64,000 nt of DNA, taken from NCBI GenBank assembly GCA_910584645.1, contig CAJUAU010000016.1, positions 1 through 64,000 on the forward strand, read 5' to 3'. The notes beneath the pieces were generated by a model. It searched no databases. It saw nothing but the letters and a program-made list of their open reading frames with translations, and was not told where the DNA came from. Below are positions 26,001 through 34,579 of the stretch, piece by piece (the first letter of the stretch is position 1; every line of letters starts with the position of its first letter). The translations under genes and the position numbers were made by a program. The stretch is from an uncultured Eubacterium sp. GTDB taxonomy: Bacteria > Bacillota > Clostridia > Lachnospirales > Lachnospiraceae.

Positions 26001-26921
26001 GTGGCAGAAGTTCACATTGTATTGACGACCTACAACGGGGAAAAATATATCAGGGAGCAGCTGGACTCTATTCTGGCAAATACGGTTCAGGATGTGACGG
26101 TGGAGATCTGCGACGATGGTTCCACGGATTCTACACTGGATATTGCCAGGGAGTACGCGGGGCGGTATGATCAGATTTCCTTGTATCAAAATGAAAAAAA
26201 TCTGGGATATACGAAAAATTTTCTTGAAGGCATCAAGCGGAGCAGGAGCCCATATATCATGCTGTGCGACCAGGATGATATATGGCACCAGGATAAGATT
26301 GAAAAGACGCTCCGGCGGATGAAGGAAATGGAGTTTCAGAGCGGGACTGACATCCCCTTGATGGTATTCACGGATGCCATGAATTTTGACAGTGGCAGCG
26401 GGGAAGAGCTGGGTTCCTTTCATAAAAGCAGCCGTCTGGATGTAAAAAGGCTTGACAGTGCCCATCTTTTTATGGAAAATAAATGTATCGGCTGTACGGT
26501 TATGTTGAATGGGGCGATCCGGGGGTATCTGCAGGAGCTTCCAAATGAAATCCGGGTTCATGACTGGTGGCTTGCTCTGATCTGCAGTAACTTTGGAAAA
26601 ATTTCCTATATTGAAGAAACTACCTTGCATTATCGGCAGCACAGTGGTAATATGATTGGCGGAAGCGATTTTTCAGACTATGTGAAGACACGTATTTCAG
26701 ACCTGCGCAGCCAGCGTCAGGTGATCCGGCAGACATTTCTGCAGGGAAAGGCATTTTACAGGGTGTTTGGAAACAGGCTTTCTGGGGAAAAAAGGAAGAT
26801 TGCACAACGTTTTGCTGGAATGGCAGAGGAGGGTGCGGTCCGTCGAAGGGTAGATATGATACGTTTTGGTTTTTGTAAAAGTGGTTTTGTGAGAAATGCA
26901 GCGCTGTTCTGGCTGATCTGA
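26001..26921 (+). CDS. Family 2 glycosyltransferase
   Basis: 306 residues from the GTG at 26001 with GAGAGGTG upstream; an ATG at 25986 overlapping the previous gene is the alternative. N-terminal VHIVLTTYNGEKYIREQL, nucleotide-sugar site CDDGSTDST, and the metal-binding CDQDDIW, a clear GT2 signature close to WbbL/rhamnosyl-type enzymes. The chain is short after residue 250, with a basic amphipathic end. It is in the same cluster as the previous GT. Confidence 0.87.
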   Translation: MAEVHIVLTTYNGEKYIREQLDSILANTVQDVTVEICDDGSTDSTLDIAREYAGRYDQISLYQNEKNLGYTKNFLEGIKRSRSPYIMLCDQDDIWHQDKIEKTLRRMKEMEFQSGTDIPLMVFTDAMNFDSGSGEELGSFHKSSRLDVKRLDSAHLFMENKCIGCTVMLNGAIRGYLQELPNEIRVHDWWLALICSNFGKISYIEETTLHYRQHSGNMIGGSDFSDYVKTRISDLRSQRQVIRQTFLQGKAFYRVFGNRLSGEKRKIAQRFAGMAEEGAVRRRVDMIRFGFCKSGFVRNAALFWLI

Positions 26922-26995
26922 CAGAACCCGGGAAGATGCCTGAGCCGCTGTGCGGATCTGGCCGGCAGGCATGAAGGCAGGAAACGGAGGATAAA

Positions 26996-28033
26996 ATGGC
27001 AAAGAAAAATAAATCCGGAAAAAAAAGAGTAGTAGGGAAAGTGTTTCTAGTGATCGGGATCATTATCAGCATGGCAGCAGGAAGTATGCTGGCGGCGGCA
27101 CAGCACGAGGTGAACGGTTCTCTAAACCTCTTAAATTTTGACAAGAAAAACTCTCTGGATAAGGTGGACGTATCCAAGTATGATACCGTCAGTGATTCAG
27201 AGATCATAAATATCCTTTTGGTGGGAGCGGACAAAAACCTGGATGAGCAGAATGCTGGGGGAGCGGCGAGGCGTTCTGACTCAATGATGATCGCCACACT
27301 GGATATGAAACACAAAAAACTGAAAGTTACGTCTCTGATGAGGGATATGTATGTAGAGATCCCAGGATATGGGAGCCGCAAGCTGAATGCGGCATATTCG
27401 TTAGAGGGGATCAAGCTTCTCTATGAGACCATTGCGAAAAATTTTGGGATTAAGATGAAAGGGTATGCAGAAGTGAATTTTGATGCCTTTGTGGAAGTGA
27501 TCAATGCGGTGGGTGGAGTGGAGGCTACACTGACTGAATCTGAAGCAGTAAACTTAAATGATACCAATTATATCAAACGTAAGAAATATAGAAATGTAAA
27601 AGTAGGAAAACAGGTTCTGAATGGTTACCAGGCTCTGGGCTACTGCCGGATCCGGCATGGAAAATGGAAAAATGGCCATTATCCGGCTGTTCTTACGGCC
27701 TCCGGCAAGGGGGATGATTATGGAAGGGCAGAGAGACAGCGTCTTGTGATCCAGGCCCTCCTGAAGAAAGTAAAATCCATGTCACCAGCCAAGTGGTTTG
27801 ATCTGGTGGATATCATCCTTCCCAACGTAAAGACGGATCTGGATAAGGATGACATCAAGTCCTATCTGATGGCAGTTGTGAAGATGGGAACCACAGAACT
27901 CAAACAATTCAGTCTTCCGATCCAGAATGGCTATACCAGCCAGAAGATCAATGGAGAGGACTGTCTGGTACCGGATCTGCCAAAGAATAGAGAGGCGCTG
28001 GAGAAATTCATTTTTGAAAAGCAAAAAAAATGA
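26996..28033 (+). CDS. LCP (LytR-CpsA-Psr) family glycopolymer ligase
   Basis: 345 residues. Basic cytoplasmic start, one membrane segment (about 12-36), then the extracellular LCP domain with NILLVGAD, RRSDSMMIATLD, SLMRDMYVEIPG and the YCRIRHG..DDYGRAERQR motif carrying the conserved arginines. LCP enzymes attach teichoic acids or other polymers from lipid carriers to peptidoglycan. Its place behind two glycosyltransferases fits that. Confidence 0.92.
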   Translation: MAKKNKSGKKRVVGKVFLVIGIIISMAAGSMLAAAQHEVNGSLNLLNFDKKNSLDKVDVSKYDTVSDSEIINILLVGADKNLDEQNAGGAARRSDSMMIATLDMKHKKLKVTSLMRDMYVEIPGYGSRKLNAAYSLEGIKLLYETIAKNFGIKMKGYAEVNFDAFVEVINAVGGVEATLTESEAVNLNDTNYIKRKKYRNVKVGKQVLNGYQALGYCRIRHGKWKNGHYPAVLTASGKGDDYGRAERQRLVIQALLKKVKSMSPAKWFDLVDIILPNVKTDLDKDDIKSYLMAVVKMGTTELKQFSLPIQNGYTSQKINGEDCLVPDLPKNREALEKFIFEKQKK

Positions 28034-28067
28034 TGCGGGAAACGGATGAATGAAATCGCCTGCCGGG

Positions 28068-28096
28068 TTGACAATCTTCCTTGAAATTGGTAAAAT
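28068..28096 (+). promoter_or_regulatory. Promoter of ilvN-ilvC
   Basis: TTGACA, 17 bases, TAAAAT, 34 bases before the ilvN ATG. I see no leader peptide or T-box between them. Confidence 0.8.
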
Positions 28097-28130
28097 AGTT
28101 GTTTGAAAAGCAAGTTAAGGAGTGAATCTA

Positions 28131-28619
28131 ATGAGAAAGATGGTATTGTCCATTTTGATAGATAATACACCGGGGGCACTATCCCGGGTAGTGGGGCTGT
28201 TTAGCAGACGAGGCTATAATATTGACAGCCTTACTGTAGGGGAAACCGAAAATACAGCGGTTTCCAGAATGACGGTGGCAGTGACCGGAGACGGGATCAT
28301 ACTGGATCAGATTGAGAAGCAGATCTGCAAGCTGGAAAATGTGATCCTAGTGAAGGAGCTCACCGGGGAAGCTTCTGTGTGCCGGGAGCTTATCCTGGTA
28401 AAAGTGGCAGCTTCCAGGGAAGAAAGGCCTTCCATAAACGCCATCGTAGAAATTTTCCGCGCTAAGATCGTGGATGTTGCTTCGGATTCCATGATGATCG
28501 AGCTGACGGGCAACCAGGCGAAGCTGGATGCCTTTACCAAGCTGTTGGACGGCTATGAGATCCGCGAACTGGTTCGTACAGGAATTACCGGACTGGCGAG
28601 AGGACAATTGGAGGAATGA
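28131..28619 (+). CDS. ilvN: Acetolactate synthase small (regulatory) subunit
   Basis: 162 residues from the ATG with AAGGAGTG upstream; the GTG at 28122 lies inside that ribosome site. N-terminal ACT domain (LSILIDNTPGALSRVVGLFS) that binds valine for feedback inhibition, then the C-terminal ALS small-subunit domain. No large subunit gene is next to it; ilvC follows 94 bases later. The catalytic subunit must be elsewhere. Confidence 0.93.
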   Translation: MRKMVLSILIDNTPGALSRVVGLFSRRGYNIDSLTVGETENTAVSRMTVAVTGDGIILDQIEKQICKLENVILVKELTGEASVCRELILVKVAASREERPSINAIVEIFRAKIVDVASDSMMIELTGNQAKLDAFTKLLDGYEIRELVRTGITGLARGQLEE

Positions 28620-28713
28620 GACATCAAAGAATGATCTCAGTGTGATACGGGAAACCATCCACCGGTAAAACGGCGGGGCTTTATATTAAATTAAATTTAG
28701 GAGGAACAGTAAA

Positions 28714-29736
28714 ATGGCAGACGCAAAGATTTTTTATGAGAGTGACTGTAACCTTGGACTTTTGGATGGCAAGACAATTGCTGTCATCGGTTATGGCAGC
28801 CAGGGACATGCACATGCATTAAATGCAAAAGAAAGCGGTTGTAATGTAATTATCGGTTTGTATGAAGGCTCTAAATCCTGGGCAAAGGCAGAGGCTCAGG
28901 GATTTAAAGTATATACAGCAGCAGAGGCTGCAAAACAGGCAGACATTATCATGATCCTGATCAACGATGAACTGCAGGCAAAATTGTATAAGGAGTCCAT
29001 CGAGCCAAACCTTGAGGCTGGCAATATGCTGATGTTTGCTCATGGTTTCAACATTCATTTCGGACAGATCGTACCTCCGAAAGATGTGGATGTAACAATG
29101 ATCGCGCCAAAGGGACCAGGACATACGGTACGCAGCGAGTATCAGGCAGGCAAAGGAGTTCCATGTCTGGTAGCAGTACATCAGGACGCGACAGGAAAGG
29201 CTCAGGATATGGCGCTTGCTTATGCGCTGGCAATCGGTGGTGCAAGAGCTGGTGTGCTTGAGACAACCTTCCGTACTGAGACAGAGACAGACCTGTTCGG
29301 TGAGCAGGCAGTACTTTGCGGCGGTGTTTGTGCACTGATGCAGGCAGGTTTTGAGACTCTTTGCGAGGCTGGCTACGATCCACGTAATGCATATTTTGAG
29401 TGTATTCACGAGATGAAACTGATCGTTGACCTGATCTATCAGAGTGGTTTTGCGGGAATGCGTTATTCCATTTCTAACACAGCAGAGTACGGTGATTACA
29501 TCACAGGTCCAAAGATCATCACAGAAGATACAAAGAAGGCAATGAAGAAGATCCTCAGCGATATTCAGGACGGTTCTTTTGCCAAGGAATTCCTTCTGGA
29601 TATGTCAGAGGCAGGCGGACAGGCACATTTCAGAGCTATGAGAAAGCTTGCTGCAGAGCATTCATCTGAGGTTGTAGGGGAAGATATCCGTAAGCTGTAC
29701 AGCTGGAATGGTGAAGATAAACTGATCAACAACTAA
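28714..29736 (+). CDS. ilvC: Ketol-acid reductoisomerase (NADP+)
   Basis: 340 residues, class I length. Rossmann motif VIGYGSQGHAHALN, the KARI domain with GPGHTVRSEY, and metal ligands in DLFGEQAVLCGG and the ECIHEMKLIVD region. It converts acetolactate to dihydroxyisovalerate in valine, isoleucine and leucine synthesis. AGGAGG precedes the ATG. A strong terminator follows. Confidence 0.96.
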   Translation: MADAKIFYESDCNLGLLDGKTIAVIGYGSQGHAHALNAKESGCNVIIGLYEGSKSWAKAEAQGFKVYTAAEAAKQADIIMILINDELQAKLYKESIEPNLEAGNMLMFAHGFNIHFGQIVPPKDVDVTMIAPKGPGHTVRSEYQAGKGVPCLVAVHQDATGKAQDMALAYALAIGGARAGVLETTFRTETETDLFGEQAVLCGGVCALMQAGFETLCEAGYDPRNAYFECIHEMKLIVDLIYQSGFAGMRYSISNTAEYGDYITGPKIITEDTKKAMKKILSDIQDGSFAKEFLLDMSEAGGQAHFRAMRKLAAEHSSEVVGEDIRKLYSWNGEDKLINN

Positions 29737-29758
29737 TGTGAATTATCAGAACCAATAC

Positions 29759-29793
29759 AGCCCGGTTGGCATCACACTGACCGGGCTTTTTAT
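29759..29793 (+). terminator. Terminator of the ilv operon
   Basis: AGCCCGGT pairs with ACCGGGCT, followed by TTTTATT. Confidence 0.92.
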
Positions 29794-29814
29794 TCGTAAA
29801 GGCTCAAGCCGTGC

Positions 29815-29873
29815 ATTCCAGAAACAATGGCACATTTGTGCTTGCACAAAAATGGGACATTGTTTCCTGGAAT
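29815..29873. repeat. Long imperfect inverted repeat
   Basis: ATTCCAGAAACAATG at the left pairs with CATTGTTTCCTGGAAT at the right, with inner TTTGTGC/CACAAA pairing, making one 59-base hairpin. Not followed by a T-run. Confidence 0.75.
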
Positions 29874-29880
29874 ATAGGGC

Positions 29881-30017
29881 GCAGCATAGCGAACGGAGTT
29901 CGCATGGATGACGAGCCCGCAGAGCGGGCGAGGAATGCGCACGGCGAAGCTGGGAAGAGCAGCATAGTGAACGGAGTTCGCATGGATGACGAGCCCGCGG
30001 AGCGGGCGAGGAATGCG
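29881..30017. repeat. Two 59-base direct repeats with 19-base spacer
   Basis: Copies at 29881-29939 and 29959-30017 differ at two positions that I can find. Each contains small palindromes (CGAACGGAGTTCG and GCCCGCAGAGCGGGC). They lie between the ilv terminator and the HAD gene and resemble dispersed intergenic repeats. Confidence 0.85.
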
Positions 30018-30034
30018 TAAATGGAGGGATTATC

Positions 30035-30844
30035 ATGATTCAGCTTGTTGTATGTGATGTGGACGGCACCCTGATTGAGGATGGTGGTTCTGCAGAATCA
30101 CTTAACCCGGAATATTACGAAGTGATCCGGAAGCTGGGGGAGAAAGGGATACAGTTTGCTGTCTGTAGCGGAAGACAGAAAGTGAGTGTGGAAAAACTAT
30201 TTGCACCGGTCAAGGATCAGATCTATCTGGCAGTGGATGGCGGAAGCATGGTATTTTACCGGGGGGAGTGTATCTATTCCAAAACTCTTTCCAAGGAATT
30301 GTGCCGGGAGCTTATCGAGGATGCCAGGCAGATTCCCCAGTGTGACATCATGGTCTGCGGTCTGAAACGCGCTTATGCGGCCAGTGCAGATTCAGAGATG
30401 TACCGCTGGATGGTAAACGGATATGGATACGATATCCAGGCAGTTGGGGATCTGACGAAGAATGTACCGGATGAGATCGTAAAAATCTCACTATATCATC
30501 ACAATATGGTAGAGAAGCTGACGGATCCCTGGTTTCGTCCCAGATGGGAGCAGCGGGTTCGGCTGAATGTGGCTGGCATCCAGTGGCTGGACTGTGTTCC
30601 TGTGTCTTCTGGAAAGGGAACGGCTGTGGAATTTTTGCAGCAGGCACTTTCCATAGGGAAAGAAGAAACGATGGCATTTGGGGATAATCAGAATGATATG
30701 GACATGCTGAGGTGTGCTGGAAAGAGTTTTGCGGTAGCTAACGCAAGAGACGAATTAAAGGAAATAGCGACAGGGATATGTGGTTCATATGGGGAAGATG
30801 GGGTACTGCGGGAGTTAAAAAAGTTACTAAAAGGGATACTTTGA
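30035..30844 (+). CDS. HAD-superfamily hydrolase, Cof type
   Basis: 269 residues. DVDGTLIEDGG near the N-terminus holds the catalytic aspartates; the C2-type cap lies in the middle; GDNQNDMDML near residue 216 holds the metal-binding acids. Cof-type enzymes are phosphatases of sugar phosphates, flavin or other small molecules; the substrate is unknown. The ATG follows GGAGG and lies 17 bases beyond the direct repeats, so the repeats may form its leader. The HD protein gene follows after 12 bases. Confidence 0.88.
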   Translation: MIQLVVCDVDGTLIEDGGSAESLNPEYYEVIRKLGEKGIQFAVCSGRQKVSVEKLFAPVKDQIYLAVDGGSMVFYRGECIYSKTLSKELCRELIEDARQIPQCDIMVCGLKRAYAASADSEMYRWMVNGYGYDIQAVGDLTKNVPDEIVKISLYHHNMVEKLTDPWFRPRWEQRVRLNVAGIQWLDCVPVSSGKGTAVEFLQQALSIGKEETMAFGDNQNDMDMLRCAGKSFAVANARDELKEIATGICGSYGEDGVLRELKKLLKGIL

Positions 30845-30856
30845 GAGGAGAATAGA

Positions 30857-31567
30857 ATGGAAGATAAGGTTACGGTGTGGGTGGCAGTTGTTGTGATCGT
30901 TGTGTTTATCTGTATGACAGGCTGTTTCTTTTTTATGCTGCGTAAAATACGGCATTTGGAAGCACAGAAAAGGGGATACCAGAGCATTGTAAACCAGTCG
31001 CTGGAAACCTTTGCCCACGCCATCGATGCCAAAGATCGGGATACCAATGGGCATTCGATCCGGGTGGCTGTATATTCCAGGGAGATTGCCAGGCGAATGG
31101 GACTGACAGAGGAGGAGCAGGAGCAGATTTATTACATGGGGATGCTGCATGATATCGGAAAGATTGGGATTCCAGACTCCATTCTCAAGAAGCCGGGAAA
31201 ACTGACAGAGGAAGAGATGGAAGTGATCCGCAGCCATCCCGCCATTGGCGGTGAGATATTGAAAGATTTCACTGCGGTAGAAGGCATCAGCGCCGGGGCG
31301 AGATACCACCACGAGCGGTTTGACGGCACCGGGTATAATGAGGGATTGAAGGGCAGGGAAATTCCGTTATTTGCCCGTATTATCTGTGTGGCGGACTGCT
31401 ATGATACCATGTCAAGCAGACGGGTATACAAAGAACACAGGGATGAAGAGTACATATTAAATGAATTCAAAGAGTGCAGCGGGAATCAGTTTGATCCGGA
31501 TATTGTACCTTTTATGATCGATATGATTAAGGATGGGACGGTAAAAAAGTGGAATGGCAGGAGTTAG
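30857..31567 (+). CDS. Membrane-anchored HD-GYP-like phosphohydrolase
   Basis: 236 residues: one N-terminal membrane segment (about 7-28), a short linker, and an HD domain with HAIDAKD, HSIRVA, the core HD in MLHDIGKIGIP (98-99) and HHERFDGTGYN (151-161). HD-GYP enzymes hydrolyse cyclic di-GMP; here the signature reads GYN in place of GYP, so substrate is uncertain. It is followed by an intrinsic terminator and is the last gene before the accessory island. Confidence 0.85.
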   Translation: MEDKVTVWVAVVVIVVFICMTGCFFFMLRKIRHLEAQKRGYQSIVNQSLETFAHAIDAKDRDTNGHSIRVAVYSREIARRMGLTEEEQEQIYYMGMLHDIGKIGIPDSILKKPGKLTEEEMEVIRSHPAIGGEILKDFTAVEGISAGARYHHERFDGTGYNEGLKGREIPLFARIICVADCYDTMSSRRVYKEHRDEEYILNEFKECSGNQFDPDIVPFMIDMIKDGTVKKWNGRS

Positions 31568-31643
31568 CCTATGCCGGTGTGGCCCGCAATAGTTTTAGCT
31601 GTAAGAAAATCTAAGAGATGGTTACAGACTATAAATTTTAGAG

Positions 31644-31673
31644 AAAGATACACGGAATGTGTGTCTTTTTTCT
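31644..31673 (+). terminator. Terminator of the HAD-HD operon
   Basis: AAAGATACAC/GTGTGTCTTT stem followed by a T-rich tract, ending where the next promoter starts. Confidence 0.75.
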
Positions 31674-31721
31674 TTGACAAAACGTATAATAAAATGTATA
31701 ATTGTTCTAAATAGAACAATT
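31674..31721 (+). promoter_or_regulatory. Consensus promoter with overlapping MarR-type operator
   Basis: TTGACA, 17 bases, TATAAT. A perfect palindrome AATTGTTCTA-AA-TAGAACAATT at 31700-31721 overlaps the -10 and start site, the expected place for autorepression by the MarR protein encoded next. Confidence 0.88.
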
Positions 31722-31737
31722 AAGAAAGGAAGGAATA

Positions 31738-32166
31738 ATGCATTTTTGGGACCAACATAAAACTATTACGTATTATTATGAAAAGCTTACCCGTTTGGTA
31801 TGTGACCAATATGAATTAACTCAGATGGAATATGACATACTGATGTTTTTATATAATAATCCACAATATAATACTGCGGCAGATATTGTGAAGGTTCGTA
31901 AATCTACAAAATCACATGTTTCGACTTCACTAAAACTGCTTGAAGACAAGGGGTTAGTTAAAAAGAAACAGCGTGAAGATAATAAAAAGCACATAGAGAT
32001 ATTTTTGTTGGATTCTGCACAGGAAATAGTTCAAGCTGGACTAAGTGTACAGAAAGAATTTGTGAATAATATGTTCCAGGGGCTTACAGAGGAAGAAATG
32101 GTTATGTGCAAGCGTGTATTCAGCAAAATATGCAATAACGCTGAAAATCATTTAAAAGATAGATGA
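31738..32166 (+). CDS. MarR-family transcriptional regulator
   Basis: 142 residues. Winged helix-turn-helix (about 30-100): TQMEYDILMFLYNN, DIVKVRKSTKSHVSTSLKLLEDKGLVKKKQ, then the wing with REDNKKH. MarR proteins are dimeric repressors released by small ligands. The palindrome at 31700-31721 is the likely binding site, so it would control itself and the two membrane proteins behind it. Composition is much more AT-rich than the genes before it. Confidence 0.9.
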   Translation: MHFWDQHKTITYYYEKLTRLVCDQYELTQMEYDILMFLYNNPQYNTAADIVKVRKSTKSHVSTSLKLLEDKGLVKKKQREDNKKHIEIFLLDSAQEIVQAGLSVQKEFVNNMFQGLTEEEMVMCKRVFSKICNNAENHLKDR

Positions 32167-32182
32167 GAATGGAGGTGAAAAA

Positions 32183-32620
32183 GTGTTTCGTGTAAAAAAG
32201 AGAACGCTTTTGCTGATAGCTGGTATTGTATGGCTGATAGCTGGATTCAATGTGGCAAGACTTGGTGTTTTATCATATTTACTGATTGAATCTCAGTGGT
32301 ATCTATACTTATTTTCAGTAATAGTATTTATGCTGTTTGGAATAATGTTTTTCCAAATGAGCAGGAAGCATACTAAAAGAATACTTGGATATGAAGACTA
32401 TAGACCATTTTGGCATTTCTTTGATCTGAAGGCATATATTATTATGGCTTGCATGATGGGGGGCGGAATTGGTTTTAGAGCTGGTGGCATATTCCCGGAC
32501 ATTTTTGTTGCATTCTTTTATTCTGGACTGGGCTGTGCATTAGCATTAGCGGGTGTGTTGTTTTTAAGAAATTATTTTTGTTATGCAAGATTTTTGGAAA
32601 AGGAGACTACAACATTATGA
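32183..32620 (+). CDS. Four-helix membrane protein of unknown function
   Basis: 145 residues from a GTG with GGAGGTG upstream. Hydrophobic segments at about 8-30, 38-58, 84-104 and 108-130, with basic loops (MSRKHTKR). No family recognised. It follows the MarR gene by 16 bases and overlaps the next gene by four (ATGA), so it is part of the MarR-controlled operon. A transport or envelope-stress role is only a guess. Confidence 0.7.
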   Translation: MFRVKKRTLLLIAGIVWLIAGFNVARLGVLSYLLIESQWYLYLFSVIVFMLFGIMFFQMSRKHTKRILGYEDYRPFWHFFDLKAYIIMACMMGGGIGFRAGGIFPDIFVAFFYSGLGCALALAGVLFLRNYFCYARFLEKETTTL

Positions 32621-33297
32621 CAAAGGATACTTATAAGCCTCGTGTACCAGATTTGATGGAGGCAATTTTTGATATCTGTTATTTGACATTTGATCTGATT
32701 GCAGGAATTCTGTTTTTTGCTTTCTCAAAAGGCAATATTTTGTTTGTTCTTTATGGAATATTGACATTAACTCTTTGTGGAGGAGATGCATTTCATCTTA
32801 TTCCTCGTGTGATTAGAGCTATCAAAGGAAGCAATGAAAAAATTAAGAAGCAGCTTGGAATTGGTCTTCAGGTTTCATCTATCACGATGACTATTTTCTA
32901 TATCATTCTTCTTTATATTTGGAAACTTACATTTTATGAGATGAAAGCCCCTGTTATTTTAGAAATTATTATCTGGGTTTCTGCAATTGTAAGGATTGTA
33001 ATCTGCTTTCTGCCACAGAATAACTGGTGTAGTGATGAAGGTAATCTAAAATTATCTATTATTAGAAATGCGGTATTTGCTGTTACTGGAATTGGTGTGA
33101 TAATTTTGTATGCTATTTCTGGTAATACATATGGATATCATATGACAAGAATGGTAGCAGCTATAATTATTTCATTTGGATGTTATCTTCCAGTAACATT
33201 ACTCAGTAAGAAGATGCCTAAGATTGGAATGCTTATGATCCCAAAGACTTGTGCATATATCTGGGTAATTGTTATGGGATTGCAATTATTATTCTGA
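32617..33297 (+). CDS. Seven-helix membrane protein of unknown function
   Basis: 226 residues from the ATG at 32617, which overlaps the previous stop and has AAGGAG upstream; a longer frame from 32578 lacks a site. About seven hydrophobic segments fill the chain, with a soluble N-terminus and a GGDAFHLIPRVIRA motif after the second. No family recognised. Third gene of the MarR operon. Confidence 0.7.
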   Translation: MTKDTYKPRVPDLMEAIFDICYLTFDLIAGILFFAFSKGNILFVLYGILTLTLCGGDAFHLIPRVIRAIKGSNEKIKKQLGIGLQVSSITMTIFYIILLYIWKLTFYEMKAPVILEIIIWVSAIVRIVICFLPQNNWCSDEGNLKLSIIRNAVFAVTGIGVIILYAISGNTYGYHMTRMVAAIIISFGCYLPVTLLSKKMPKIGMLMIPKTCAYIWVIVMGLQLLF

Positions 33298-33350
33298 ATA
33301 TTATTATGTCATTATGGTGTTAGAATATAAATAGCACAAATCAAAATGAG

Positions 33351-34337
33351 ATATCCCCTAATTCATGTTATAATAGTTTCATTACCAAAGGAGGTACTCA
33401 TTATGTCCAGAACGAAACAGCACAGCAGACCGTTTAAGTTGGTTGCCGTTCAATACCATAAGGAACACCCCGATTTCAGTCAGGCTGAGTGTGCTAGAAA
33501 TCCCGGTATCGGCACCAGTACCCTTTCCTGCTGGGAATCTCAATACAGAGATAATTCCGGTGACATTTCCATCAGGGGTTCCGGTAATTATTCCTCCGAC
33601 GAGCAAAAGGAGATTGCTCGTCTTAAGAGGGAACTCCGTGAAGCACAGGATGCTCTTGATGTCTTAAAAAAGCCATCCGCATTCTGGGCAACGACTAACA
33701 GAAGCTGTCTATACCGAAGTTTCTGCCAAGGTAGAGGCTGCCAAGGCTGTACACCGCCGGGTCTCTATTTCTGGAATGCTGAAATTTTTATGCGTGTCAC
33801 GTTCCGGCTATCATGCTTTCCTTCACAGAATGGTGTCTGTCTCCCGTCAGCGTAAGGAATCTGTCAAACGGATGATCCAACAGATTTATGACAAGCTCAA
33901 CCAAAACTATGGTGCCCCTAAAATCAGCAGGGAATTTCGTAAATCCGGTATCCGTATTGCCGAGCGGACCGTTGGAACTTACATGAAACAAATGGGCATT
34001 AAAGTCCAATGGGTAAGACCATGGACTGCCACTACACGAAACTCCGATTTCAGCAGCCAGCTTCACAACATCCTTAATGATAACCTGACATCTCCTAACA
34101 CCGTCTGGTGTACAGACATTACTTATATCTGGCCTCATGAAGGCTTTGTCTACCTGACAAGCATTATGGACCTATAAGCAAGAAAAATCATTGCATGGAA
34201 ACTCTCCGATTCTATGGAGGTATCCTGCGTCATTGATATCATAAATAAAGCGAAAGCACACCGGAGAGGCAGTCTTCCCCCGCATCATCCACAGCGACAG
34301 GGGAAGCCAGTATAAAAGCATACGATCTCAGTTATGT
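33351..34337 (+). mobile_element. Decayed IS3-family insertion sequence
   Basis: OrfA starts at 33403 (SRTKQHSRPFKLVAVQYHKE, HTH then a leucine-zipper-like LKRELREAQDALDVLKK), with AAGGAGG upstream. An A-AAA-AAG run near 33665 is the usual IS3 slippage type. OrfB similarity begins before 33776 (SRSGYHAFLHR, HTH_21, then WCTDITYI with the first catalytic Asp and IMDL with the second). A TAA at 34175 interrupts it, a further frame change follows, and HSDRGSQYKS is the last recognisable part; the third acidic residue and right end are gone. It is inactive. The left boundary is approximate. Confidence 0.85.
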
Positions 34338-34579
34338 TTTTTTTGTTCAAAAAAATCTAAATATGATATAATGAGATGAAATAGTGGATTAGACACTTAA
34401 ATGAGTAATATTGATTTGTAAAGTTATGAAAACAGCACTATACACTGCAGACCTATATTTTAGTGTTACAATCCTATGAAAATAAAGGGGTATTATTGAT
34501 GATAGTATAGAATTTTGAGAAGAATTAAACTGTGTTTTGGAAAATATAGGATTTTGCAATTAGAAATTTTAATAGAAAC

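Noticed and set aside
28620..28713. Attenuator or riboswitch between ilvN and ilvC
   Set aside because: No stable stem with a T-run and no leader peptide rich in branched-chain codons could be seen.
29881..30017. Two spaced direct repeats as a CRISPR array
   Set aside because: Only two 59-base copies with a 19-base spacer, no cas genes; unit and spacer sizes are wrong.
29746..30036. Open frames on both strands across the repeat region behind ilvC
   Set aside because: They arise from the direct repeats (repeated Leu/Arg-rich phrases), have no ribosome site and no family likeness.
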